Assembly (NCBI GenBank): GCA_937951995.1
Contig: CALGAG010000133.1
Location: 1-16,831, forward strand
Origin: an uncultured Bacillota bacterium
Lineage (GTDB): Bacteria > Bacillota > Clostridia > Tissierellales > Tissierellaceae
Reading direction: 5' to 3'
Length of the DNA: 16,831 nt
The position numbers were made by a program, and so were the translations under genes. The number at the start of each line of letters is the position of its first letter. Positions within the stretch are counted from its first letter, which is position 1. The notes under the pieces are model-generated. The model ran no database searches, was not told the origin of the DNA, and saw only the letters and a list, made by a program, of their open reading frames with translations. Below, one piece after another: positions 1 to 6,038 of this stretch.

Positions 1-316
1 TATTGAACTCAGCATTCTGGCACTTGATATGAACGTGGTTGTCCTTTACATGAAAGCTGATTGTATCGTCTGGAAGCTTCTTTACAATATCCCCAAAAAT
101 TCTTGAGTTAAGTACTATCTTTCCCTTCTCCTCCACAGAAGCCTCTATAAAGGTTTCTATGCTTATTTCCAGATCCGTTGCAGTAAGCTTCAAACCATTG
201 TCATTTGCCTGAATAAGAATACCATCCAGAATCTGAAGTGTTGATCTGGTCGAGATACCTCTTTGAGCTATTGTTATATGTCTTGCAAGATCTTTTTGCT
301 CCACTTTGAATTTCAT
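1..316 (-). CDS. dnaN: DNA polymerase III sliding clamp (beta subunit), N-terminal part, cut by the window edge
   Basis: Reverse-strand reading from the ATG at 314-316 gives an open frame to base 1 (105 codons) starting MKFKVEQKDLARHITIAQ and containing LQILDGILIQAND and LTATDLEISIET. These are the typical first-domain motifs of the bacterial beta clamp (full length about 365 residues), so roughly the first third is visible. The clamp encircles DNA and tethers DNA polymerase III during replication. A purine-rich GAGGGGG ribosome binding site lies six bases upstream of the start. The gene follows dnaA in the same direction, the standard dnaA-dnaN arrangement, and may be co-transcribed with it through the unwinding region. 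Nothing suggests damage; the truncation is only the window boundary. Confidence 0.95.
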   Translation of the reverse strand, partial: MKFKVEQKDLARHITIAQRGISTRSTLQILDGILIQANDNGLKLTATDLEISIETFIEASVEEKGKIVLNSRIFGDIVKKLPDDTISFHVKDNHVHIKCQNAEFN

Positions 317-483
317 TTTTTATCCCCCTCTTTTAGAATAATAGAATAAGAAACTATAGTAGTAATAGTAGTAGGACATGTGATTATGTGGATAAGTCCA
401 TCAAATCATTTGTCCTCTTGTTTGTCGGGATTTAATAACATGTGGATAAGTTTAAAAAATTATTAGAACTTTTCCACAAAAAA
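317..483. other. oriC: oriC right arm: dnaA-dnaN intergenic unwinding region with DnaA-trios and DnaA boxes
   Basis: This gap holds two perfect DnaA boxes (TTATCCACA on the minus strand, seen as TGTGGATAA at 387-395 and 441-449) and one near-box TTTTCCACA at 470-478. Immediately left of the 387 box, separated by 12 bases, are six consecutive triplets at 357-374: TAG TAG TAA TAG TAG TAG on the plus strand. Read 3'-to-5' away from the box these are GAT/AAT units, the pattern of the DnaA-trio described for the Bacillus subtilis basal unwinding system. An AT-rich stretch (about 320-356) follows on the far side, where strand opening would be expected. The layout box, short spacer, trios, AT-rich DNA matches the known element; function here is inferred. 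Confidence 0.85.
357..374 (+). repeat. DnaA-trio array, six triplets
   Basis: Six in-register triplets TAG TAG TAA TAG TAG TAG lie on the plus strand beside the perfect DnaA box at 387-395. In B. subtilis such trios guide a DnaA filament onto single-stranded DNA at the origin. The polarity relative to the box (3'-GAT-5' running away from it) is correct for that role. Confidence 0.75.
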
Positions 484-1815
484 TCACTTTCCAAGTTCTT
501 CTATTATATTGTCTATTTTATTTCTAAGCTGGTAATCAGATTGAATATCAGTAGATATTTTCTCACAGGCATGTATTACAGTTGTATGGTCCCTGCCACC
601 GAACTCATCACCAATCTTTGGCAGTGAGAGATCTGTAAGCTCCCTGGTGAGATACATTGCAATCTGTCTGGGATATGCAATTGCCCTTGTCCGTTTCTTG
701 GAATTAAAGTCATCCATTCTGATTTCAAATCTCTTGGAAACCTTGTCCTTTATAAGGTCCACTGTAATTTCAACAGGCTTGTTGTTTGAGATGATGTCCT
801 TAAGGGCTTCCTCTGCAAGTTCCTCGGTTATTGCCTTGTTTGTAAGTGATGAGTAGGCAACCACCCTTATGAGTGCCCCCTCAAGCTCCCTGATGTTGGA
901 TTGTATCTTGTTTGCAATAAGAAGCATTACATCATCCGGAATGTGCATGTTCTCAAGATTGGCTTTCTTCCTTAATATAGCAATCCTTGTTTCAAGATCA
1001 GGAGCCTGTATGTCAGTTATTAGACCCCATTCGAATCTTGATCTAAGTCTGTCTTCAAGGGTTGGTATTTCCTTGGGTGGCCGGTCACTTGAGATAATTA
1101 TCTGCTTGTTGGATTCATGGAGTGCATTGAAGGTATGGAAGAATTCCTCCTGGGTACCTTCCTTTCCTGCAATAAACTGAATATCATCTATTAGAAGAAC
1201 ATCTACATTTCTATATTTATTCCTGAACTCCTCGTTCCTATATTCCCTGATAGAATTGATAAGCTCATTTGTGAACTTTTCGCTTGATACATAAACCACC
1301 TTGGAGTTTGGATTCTGGCTGAGAATATAATGTCCAATGGCATGCATCAGGTGAGTTTTTCCAAGCCCTACCCCACCGTATATGAATAGGGGGTTATATG
1401 CTTGAGCTGGTGCCTCTGCAACGGCAACTGATGCCGCATGGGCAAATTCGTTGCTTTTACCCGTAACAAAGGTACTGAAGGAATATTTTGGATTTAGCTT
1501 GGATTTGTTTAGAATATCCTCATTTTCAACTTCCTTTGGCGATGGGGGTGATGGCTGCACTTCCTCCCCGGGTATAATAAATTTAATGTTATAATTACTT
1601 CCGCTTATCTGGTTGATTGCATTTCTTATGAGATTGAAGTACCTCCCCTCCAGTATTCCTTTGGTGAAATCATTGGGGGCTCCAAGCACAATCTCTTCGT
1701 CTGTCAGGCTTATGGGTTCAATTGATTTTAGCCATGTATTGAAGCTGACCTCTGTCAATTCAACCTTGATAAGATTGAGGACATCCTCCCAGATCTGGTC
1801 CAAATTCCTTTCCAT
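484..1815 (-). CDS. dnaA: Chromosomal replication initiator DnaA
   Basis: The 443-residue protein has the four-domain layout of DnaA: an N-terminal interaction domain (about 1-80), a short proline-rich linker (about 83-105), the AAA+ ATPase (about 108-325) and a C-terminal DNA-binding helix-turn-helix (about 350-443). Visible motifs are Walker A GGVGLGKT (147-154), Walker B VLLIDDIQ (206-213), the arginine-rich LRSRFEWG segment near 257 and the family signature GGRDHTTVIHACEKI (406-420), which contacts DnaA boxes. ATP-bound DnaA opens the origin and loads helicase. The ATG at 1815 follows GGGAGG at a good distance. Boxes lie on both sides of the gene, and one perfect box sits inside its probable promoter, which suggests autoregulation. 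Length is normal and no key motif is missing. Confidence 0.98.
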   Translation of the reverse strand: MERNLDQIWEDVLNLIKVELTEVSFNTWLKSIEPISLTDEEIVLGAPNDFTKGILEGRYFNLIRNAINQISGSNYNIKFIIPGEEVQPSPPSPKEVENEDILNKSKLNPKYSFSTFVTGKSNEFAHAASVAVAEAPAQAYNPLFIYGGVGLGKTHLMHAIGHYILSQNPNSKVVYVSSEKFTNELINSIREYRNEEFRNKYRNVDVLLIDDIQFIAGKEGTQEEFFHTFNALHESNKQIIISSDRPPKEIPTLEDRLRSRFEWGLITDIQAPDLETRIAILRKKANLENMHIPDDVMLLIANKIQSNIRELEGALIRVVAYSSLTNKAITEELAEEALKDIISNNKPVEITVDLIKDKVSKRFEIRMDDFNSKKRTRAIAYPRQIAMYLTRELTDLSLPKIGDEFGGRDHTTVIHACEKISTDIQSDYQLRNKIDNIIEELGK

Positions 1816-2216
1816 ATAATAACCTCCCTAAAAATTATCAACAAATTTATCAACAGAAAACCATTGACTATTCATATAAAGATGTATAATGGTTTCTGTG
1901 GATAAAAATATCAACTCATTGTTGATTAAGTAAAAAAAAGCTTAAGTATATTTCTTGTCCACACTATCCATAGGGGCATATTGTGGATAAAAACTTAAAC
2001 AAATTACGATTCTGTAATATAAAAACAGTGATTATTTAAAAGTTATACACAATCTATCCACAAAATGTGAATAACTTCGACTTATCCACTGCTATTAAAA
2101 ACTTATCAACATCCTCTACTATCTTATCAAATAAACGGTGGATATTCAATAAAATTATCCACAGAGCCAATATGGTGTGGAAATCGTGTTTTGTGGATAT
2201 TAGTCAATTAAAATCC
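1816..2216. other. oriC: oriC left arm: DnaA-box cluster between dnaA and rpmH
   Basis: This gene-free AT-rich stretch separates divergent dnaA and rpmH. Perfect TTATNCACA boxes occur at 1897-1905 (minus), 1982-1990 (minus), 2043-2051 (plus, TTATACACA), 2066-2074 (minus, TTATTCACA) and 2155-2163 (plus). One-mismatch boxes occur at 1835-1843, 1847-1855, 1955-1963, 2054-2062, 2082-2090, 2103-2111 and 2192-2200. The tightest group is 2043-2111, with five sites in 69 bases in mixed orientation. Together with the dnaA-dnaN gap this makes a bipartite origin flanking dnaA, as in Bacillus. The reversal of gene direction here (dnaA/dnaN left, everything else right) agrees with bidirectional replication from this point. 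Confidence 0.9.
1886..1914 (-). promoter_or_regulatory. Probable dnaA promoter with a DnaA box in its spacer
   Basis: On the minus strand, TTGATA (1914-1909) and CATTAT (1891-1886) are separated by exactly 17 bases, giving 5/6 and 4/6 matches to the sigma-A consensus, about 70 bases upstream of the dnaA start. The perfect DnaA box at 1897-1905 occupies the spacer, so bound DnaA would be expected to block polymerase. The -10 match is modest, so the call is tentative. Confidence 0.45.
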
Positions 2217-2245
2217 TTGACACACAAGGGCTTAATACATATAAT
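2217..2245 (+). promoter_or_regulatory. Consensus sigma-A promoter for the rpmH operon
   Basis: TTGACA (2217-2222) and TATAAT (2240-2245) are both perfect consensus hexamers with the optimal 17-base spacer. The promoter lies 88 bases upstream of the rpmH start, pointing away from the origin, as expected for a strongly expressed ribosomal protein gene. A near-perfect DnaA box (2192-2200) lies 16 bases upstream of the -35 element. Confidence 0.9.
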
Positions 2246-2332
2246 TTATAGTAGTGTTTTGTGGTTTCAATTAGTAAACTCTATATTGTATATATAGGTA
2301 ATAACTTTTATTACTTGAAGGAGGTGTGTTGG

Positions 2333-2467
2333 GTGAAGAGAACGTATCAACCAAAAAAGAGACAAAGAAGCAAGGAACACGGTTTTAGAAAAAGAATGAA
2401 AACCAAATCTGGCAGAAGCATACTTAAAGCTAGAAGAAAAAGAGGTAGAAAAAGACTTTCTGCATAA
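2333..2467 (+). CDS. rpmH: 50S ribosomal protein L34 (bL34)
   Basis: The 44-residue basic protein starts with GTG and reads MKRTYQPKKRQRSKEHGF, then RKRMKTKSGRSILKARRKR and GRKRLSA. This matches bL34 along its whole length and equals the usual 44 residues. The start at 2333 is fixed by AAGGAGGTG at 2318-2326 and by the conserved N-terminus; a longer in-frame reading from 2261 would add a non-conserved hydrophobic extension and lacks such a site. bL34 is a small rRNA-binding protein of the large ribosomal subunit. The gene is first in the rpmH-rnpA-yidD-yidC-jag unit, as in most bacteria, and is driven by a perfect consensus promoter. Confidence 0.97.
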   Translation: MKRTYQPKKRQRSKEHGFRKRMKTKSGRSILKARRKRGRKRLSA

Positions 2468-2531
2468 GGCCGCTTGTTAGTGGCCTTTTCTAACGAAAGG
2501 GAAAGATTTTTCTTCTGGCAGGTAAAGGCCA
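2466..2531 (+). promoter_or_regulatory. Alternative hairpins in the rpmH-rnpA spacer (possible attenuator)
   Basis: AAGGCC (2466-2471) can pair with GGCCTT (2482-2487), forming a hairpin followed by a short T run right after the rpmH stop. The same right arm, TGGCCTTT (2481-2488), is also perfectly complementary to AAAGGCCA (2524-2531), and GTTAG (2476-2480) can pair with CTAAC (2490-2494). These pairings exclude one another. The element could reduce read-through so that L34 is made in excess over RNase P protein, or could be an mRNA processing site. The function is inferred. Confidence 0.45.
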
Positions 2532-2548
2532 TTTAAGGTGGAATTATA

Positions 2549-2884
2549 ATGGAAAAGAAAAACAGACTTAGGAAAAATATGGAGTTTAAAAAGGTTTATA
2601 AAGCACGAAAGAATTTCTGGAACAGAAATCTGATTCTTTATATCAAAAGGAATGGAACAAAAGAGACCAGGATTGGAGTATCAATCACCAGAAAAGTTGG
2701 AAATGCCGTTGTCAGAAACAAGCTTAAAAGACGAATCAAGGAACTTAACAGAAGATATATTGAAAGCTTAAAGGAAGGGTATGATATTGTTATCATACCT
2801 AAAAAAAACGCTGTCGACCTATCCTTTAAGGATTTGGAAAGTGCCTTGAAGCACATCTATAAGCTATCGGGTGTTTGGAAATAA
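2549..2884 (+). CDS. rnpA: Ribonuclease P protein component
   Basis: The 111-residue basic protein contains the RNase P protein signature ITRKVGNAVVRNKLKRRIKE (about residues 46-65), where the arginine-rich helix contacts the catalytic RNA. The N-terminal KNRLRKNMEFKKVYK segment and the later EGYDIVIIPKK strand are also typical. The protein assists the RNA subunit (not in this window) in trimming 5' leaders from pre-tRNAs. Length is normal (110-120). The ATG follows AAGGTGG (2535-2541) at 7 bases. The gene sits 81 bases after rpmH and 9 bases before yidD, the conserved order. Confidence 0.97.
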   Translation: MEKKNRLRKNMEFKKVYKARKNFWNRNLILYIKRNGTKETRIGVSITRKVGNAVVRNKLKRRIKELNRRYIESLKEGYDIVIIPKKNAVDLSFKDLESALKHIYKLSGVWK

Positions 2885-2893
2885 GGTGATTAA

Positions 2894-3109
2894 ATGACAC
2901 GTATAGCGATATTGTTGATAAGATTCTACCAAAGAGTTATCTCAAGATATATTCTTACTGGGAACAACTGCAGATTTTATCCCACTTGCTCTGAATATTC
3001 ACTACAGGCATATAAGAAGTATGGATTTATAAAAGGTTCATACCTGTCAGCCAAGAGAATCTTAAGATGCAATCCCTTCAATGAAGGAGGATATGATCCG
3101 CTTAAATAA
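2894..3109 (+). CDS. yidD: Membrane protein insertion efficiency factor YidD
   Basis: The 71-residue protein carries the invariant motifs of the family: RFYQRVIS near the N-terminus, CRFYPTCSEYS (about 46-56 of the aligned family, with two cysteines) and RILRCNPFNEGGYDP at the C-terminus. YidD is a small, probably membrane-associated protein with an amphipathic N-terminal helix that supports YidC-dependent insertion; its exact mechanism is unclear. It starts at ATG 2894 after AAGGTGAT and is followed 14 bases later by yidC, consistent with a joint role. Length is at the usual 70-85. Confidence 0.95.
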   Translation: MTRIAILLIRFYQRVISRYILTGNNCRFYPTCSEYSLQAYKKYGFIKGSYLSAKRILRCNPFNEGGYDPLK

Positions 3110-3123
3110 TGGGAGGTTAACAA

Positions 3124-3837
3124 ATGATAGGATTTCTAGGTAACATACTGGGATCATTATTGAGATTTGTATATGATATTGTCTCATCTACCTTGGGTTC
3201 TGAGCCCGAGTCAATTTCATACTATGCATTGGCTATTATCTTGACTACCATAGTATTCAAGCTAATGCTTTTGCCGATAAATCTACAGCAGACAAGGTCC
3301 ACACGTAAAATGAGTGAAGTGCAGCCCTTGATGAAGGAAATACAGACCAAGTACAAGAAAGATCCTCAGAAGATGCAGGAGAAGATGCAGGAGCTTTACA
3401 AGGAGCACAAGTACAATCCAGCTTCAGGCTGCCTGATACTGCTTGTTCAGCTTCCAATAATATTTGCCTTCTTTACGGTATTTAGAGAGCCACAAACCTA
3501 CGCTTTCAGTGATCCCGGAATGTATCAAAGCATGGCGAAGAACTTTCTATGGATAGCAAACCTGGAAAATCCGGATCCATTACTGTGGGGACTGCCACTA
3601 TTGGCTGCAGCCACAACTTTCCTGCAGAGTAAGACCATGAGCACGTCTTCATCAACGGACCCACAGGCTCAATCAACTCAGAAGATAATGAATTACATGC
3701 TACCAGTAATGATTTTTTGGGCATCAAGAAGCTTTCCAGCCGGCCTGGCACTTTATTGGGTAGTAAGTAACTTTTTCACAATAGTACAGCAAGTTATTAC
3801 AAACCGGTCTTTAATGAAAATTAAGGGGGCAAAATAG
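3124..3837 (+). CDS. yidC: Membrane protein insertase YidC/OxaA family
   Basis: The 237-residue protein is the short Gram-positive form, lacking the large periplasmic domain of E. coli YidC. It inserts and folds membrane proteins alone or with SecYEG. Hydrophobic segments lie at about 33-52, 101-121, 150-168 and 190-222, with the cytoplasmic coiled hairpin at about 60-97 (RKMSEVQPLMKEIQ, KMQEKMQELYKEH) and the conserved NPASGCLILLVQLPI. Unlike Bacillus SpoIIIJ there is no N-terminal lipobox cysteine. The position aligned with the groove arginine (FIVRGIMYPL in E. coli) is lysine 46 here (TIVFKLMLLPI). The ATG follows GGGAGG; jag begins one base after the stop codon, so the two are probably translated together. 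Confidence 0.96.
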   Translation: MIGFLGNILGSLLRFVYDIVSSTLGSEPESISYYALAIILTTIVFKLMLLPINLQQTRSTRKMSEVQPLMKEIQTKYKKDPQKMQEKMQELYKEHKYNPASGCLILLVQLPIIFAFFTVFREPQTYAFSDPGMYQSMAKNFLWIANLENPDPLLWGLPLLAAATTFLQSKTMSTSSSTDPQAQSTQKIMNYMLPVMIFWASRSFPAGLALYWVVSNFFTIVQQVITNRSLMKIKGAK

Positions 3838-3838
3838 T

Positions 3839-4465
3839 ATGAAATTTGTTGTAAAAACTGCCAAAACTGTAGAAGAAGCCCTCCAAGAGGCTTTGACTGA
3901 GCTAAAAGCTACTGAGAAGGATGTTGAATACGAGGTTATTGAGGAAGCGTCAAAGGGATTGTTTGGACTTATTGGTGCAAAGGAAGCCAAGATAAAGGTT
4001 GTACTTAAGAATGATCCAGAGGAGACAGCTGACAAGTTTCTTGATGGAGTATTGAAGGGAATGGGAATAATAGCCCTTCACGACATCTCCATTGAGGATG
4101 ATATCATGAAGATTGAGATAAACAACATATCATCATCAGATATGGGAATACTCATTGGAAAACGAGGAAACACTCTGGATTCCATCCAATACCTGCTGAG
4201 TCTGGCAATTAACAAGGACCGAGAGAACTATCTCAAGGTACTTCTTGATGCAGAAGGCTACAGGGCAAAGCGTGAGGAAACATTGAAGAGACTTGCCAAC
4301 AAGATGGCTGAAAAGGCCAAGTACAGCAAGAGACCAGTTAAGCTGGAACCAATGAATCCATACGAGAGAAGGATCATTCACTCAGCATTGCAGGAATTTG
4401 ATGGCGTTAGTACCTACAGTGAGGGAAATGAACCCTATAGAAGAGTCGTAATAGTATCCAAATAA
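3839..4465 (+). CDS. jag: RNA-binding protein Jag/KhpB (EloR): Jag_N, KH and R3H domains
   Basis: The 208-residue protein begins with a Jag_N domain (about 1-52, with GLFGLIGAKEAKI), followed by a KH domain (about 75-140) with the GxxG loop IGKRG (106-110) and a C-terminal R3H domain (about 145-208) with R177-x3-H181 and PYRRVVI. The family binds RNA, often paired with the small KH protein KhpA, and is linked to cell elongation and division in streptococci. It starts one base after the yidC stop, with AAGGGGGC as ribosome binding site inside the end of yidC. It ends the operon, 19 bases before a terminator. All domains are intact and length is typical for clostridial forms. Confidence 0.95.
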   Translation: MKFVVKTAKTVEEALQEALTELKATEKDVEYEVIEEASKGLFGLIGAKEAKIKVVLKNDPEETADKFLDGVLKGMGIIALHDISIEDDIMKIEINNISSSDMGILIGKRGNTLDSIQYLLSLAINKDRENYLKVLLDAEGYRAKREETLKRLANKMAEKAKYSKRPVKLEPMNPYERRIIHSALQEFDGVSTYSEGNEPYRRVVIVSK

Positions 4466-4484
4466 AGCCTATAATTACATTTTA

Positions 4485-4514
4485 AAAAGCCCACAGGTTG
4501 GGCTTTTGTTTTTT
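4485..4514 (+). terminator. Intrinsic terminator after jag
   Basis: AAAAGCCCA (4485-4493) pairs perfectly with TGGGCTTTT (4499-4507) around a five-base loop, followed by GTTTTTT. It closes the rpmH-jag unit. Confidence 0.92.
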
Positions 4515-4585
4515 GCCCACTCCCCTACCCTATCCAGGGATATGTGAATGTTTTTTGTAAAAATTCAAAAAGTGTATTGAATTAT

Positions 4586-4594
4586 TGTTATAAT
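4586..4594 (+). promoter_or_regulatory. Extended -10 promoter for mnmE
   Basis: TGTTATAAT combines the TGn extension with a perfect TATAAT hexamer 47 bases upstream of the mnmE start. No good -35 hexamer lies at standard spacing, as is common for extended -10 promoters. The position just after the jag terminator supports it. Confidence 0.65.
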
Positions 4595-4641
4595 GGAATA
4601 GAATAGTTAAGATAATAGTAATAGTTGGAGGAGTTGATTTT

Positions 4642-6015
4642 ATGTCAGAGACAATTGCTGCCATCTCAACAGCCGTAGGCGAAGCGGGCATTGGAATTGT
4701 CAGAATGAGCGGACGGGAGTCACTTGAAATTGCAAAGCGGGTTTTTGCAAGATCCAATGACCAGGAGATACAGGAAAAGGATAATAAAAGACTTTTGTAT
4801 GGACACATACTTGAGGACGAGTCAATTATAGATGAGGTGCTTGTGGCATTTATGCACGAGCCATACACCTACACCAGGGAAAATATGGTTGAAATATACT
4901 GTCATGGAGGTATTATACCTGTCAAGAAAACACTTGAGCTGCTTCTGAAAAACGGTGCCAGACTTGCAGAACCTGGAGAATTCACTAAGAGGGCCTTCCT
5001 AAACGGAAGACTGGATCTTTCACAAGCAGAGGCTGTAATAGACATCATAAAGTCCAAGACGGAAAAGAGCTATGATGTTTCCCTCAACCAGCTTGAAGGA
5101 AGCTTAAGTCGGGAGGTTGAACAGATCAGGAGGGTCTTGCTTGGCATGATTGCCCATATTGAGGTTTCCATAGATTTTCCTGAGGATGATATCGAAGAGG
5201 TTACCTACGAGGACCTGATAAGGGATGGAAATCTGGTTAGGGATAGGATTGGAAAACTCCTTGCAACCTCGGGTAGGGGCAAGATACTCAGGGATGGCTT
5301 GAATACCGTTATCCTTGGAAAGCCAAATGTTGGAAAGTCCTCCCTTCTCAATGCCGTGTTGAGGGAGAACAGGGCAATTGTCACGGATGTTCCAGGTACC
5401 ACCAGGGATATAATTGAAGAGTATGTCAACATCGATGGCATACCTCTTAGGATCATGGATACAGCGGGTATAAGACATACTGAGGACCTGGTTGAAAAAA
5501 TAGGTGTGGACAAGGCTAAGGAAACCTTGGAAAAGGCTGACTTGATAATTGCAATCTTTGACATCTCAAGAAGTCTCTCTGAGGATGATCACCATATTAT
5601 AGACCTTATTAAGGATAAGAAGACCATAGTACTCTTGAACAAGACAGATCTTCCAAGGGAATATGACGAGGCGCTTTTCAGGGAATATTTTGATGCAAAT
5701 CAGATAATCAGCACATCCATGATAAAGGGTGTCGGAATTGATGAGCTCGAGAATGCCATTAGAGCCATGTTTTACGGTGGAGACATACAAATGGATTCCG
5801 AAATGATAATAACCAATATACGGCACAAGAACCAGCTAGAAAAGGCAATGGTAAATATTGGAAGTGTATTGGATGACCTGGCCCATGAGATTCCACTGGA
5901 TTGTCTAGAGGTGGATTTAAGGAGCTGCTGGGAAAATCTGGGAGAAATTACCGGCGAAAGTATAACTGAGGATATTCTTGATAAGATATTCAGTGAGTTC
6001 TGCATAGGCAAGTAG
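4642..6015 (+). CDS. mnmE: tRNA uridine-5-carboxymethylaminomethyl modification GTPase MnmE
   Basis: The 457-residue protein has the N-terminal tetrahydrofolate-binding domain (about 1-118, TIAAISTAVGEAGIGIVRMSG), a helical domain and an inserted G domain (about 217-380). G-motifs visible are GKPNVGKSS (226-234), PGTTRD (251-256), DTAG (273-276) and NKTD (333-336). The C-terminus ends in the invariant FCIGK with catalytic Cys454. With MnmG it forms the complex that installs the cmnm5 group on wobble U34 of several tRNAs. The start follows GGAGGAG (4627-4633). mnmG starts 23 bases downstream in the same transcript, matching their shared function. Confidence 0.98.
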   Translation: MSETIAAISTAVGEAGIGIVRMSGRESLEIAKRVFARSNDQEIQEKDNKRLLYGHILEDESIIDEVLVAFMHEPYTYTRENMVEIYCHGGIIPVKKTLELLLKNGARLAEPGEFTKRAFLNGRLDLSQAEAVIDIIKSKTEKSYDVSLNQLEGSLSREVEQIRRVLLGMIAHIEVSIDFPEDDIEEVTYEDLIRDGNLVRDRIGKLLATSGRGKILRDGLNTVILGKPNVGKSSLLNAVLRENRAIVTDVPGTTRDIIEEYVNIDGIPLRIMDTAGIRHTEDLVEKIGVDKAKETLEKADLIIAIFDISRSLSEDDHHIIDLIKDKKTIVLLNKTDLPREYDEALFREYFDANQIISTSMIKGVGIDELENAIRAMFYGGDIQMDSEMIITNIRHKNQLEKAMVNIGSVLDDLAHEIPLDCLEVDLRSCWENLGEITGESITEDILDKIFSEFCIGK

Positions 6016-6038
6016 ACAAACAGAGAAAGGTGAGCATT

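Noticed and set aside
2067..2297. 76-residue plus-strand reading frame in the dnaA-rpmH gap
   Set aside because: It lies across DnaA boxes and the rpmH promoter, has no ribosome binding site and encodes no recognisable protein; origin DNA explains the stretch better.
2261..2332. N-terminal extension of L34
   Set aside because: bL34 is 44 residues, and the AAGGAGGTG at 2318-2326 sets the GTG at 2333; the extension is hydrophobic and unlike the family.
4577..4594. TTGAAT plus TATAAT as a standard promoter for mnmE
   Set aside because: The two hexamers are only six bases apart; the extended -10 is the usable signal.
4530..4868. Minus-strand reading frame opposite the mnmE start
   Set aside because: It is a shadow of the mnmE coding region, with no ribosome binding site or family match. 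The same applies to the other long antisense frames, for example 9833-10270 opposite parB and 12709-13092 opposite the aminotransferase.
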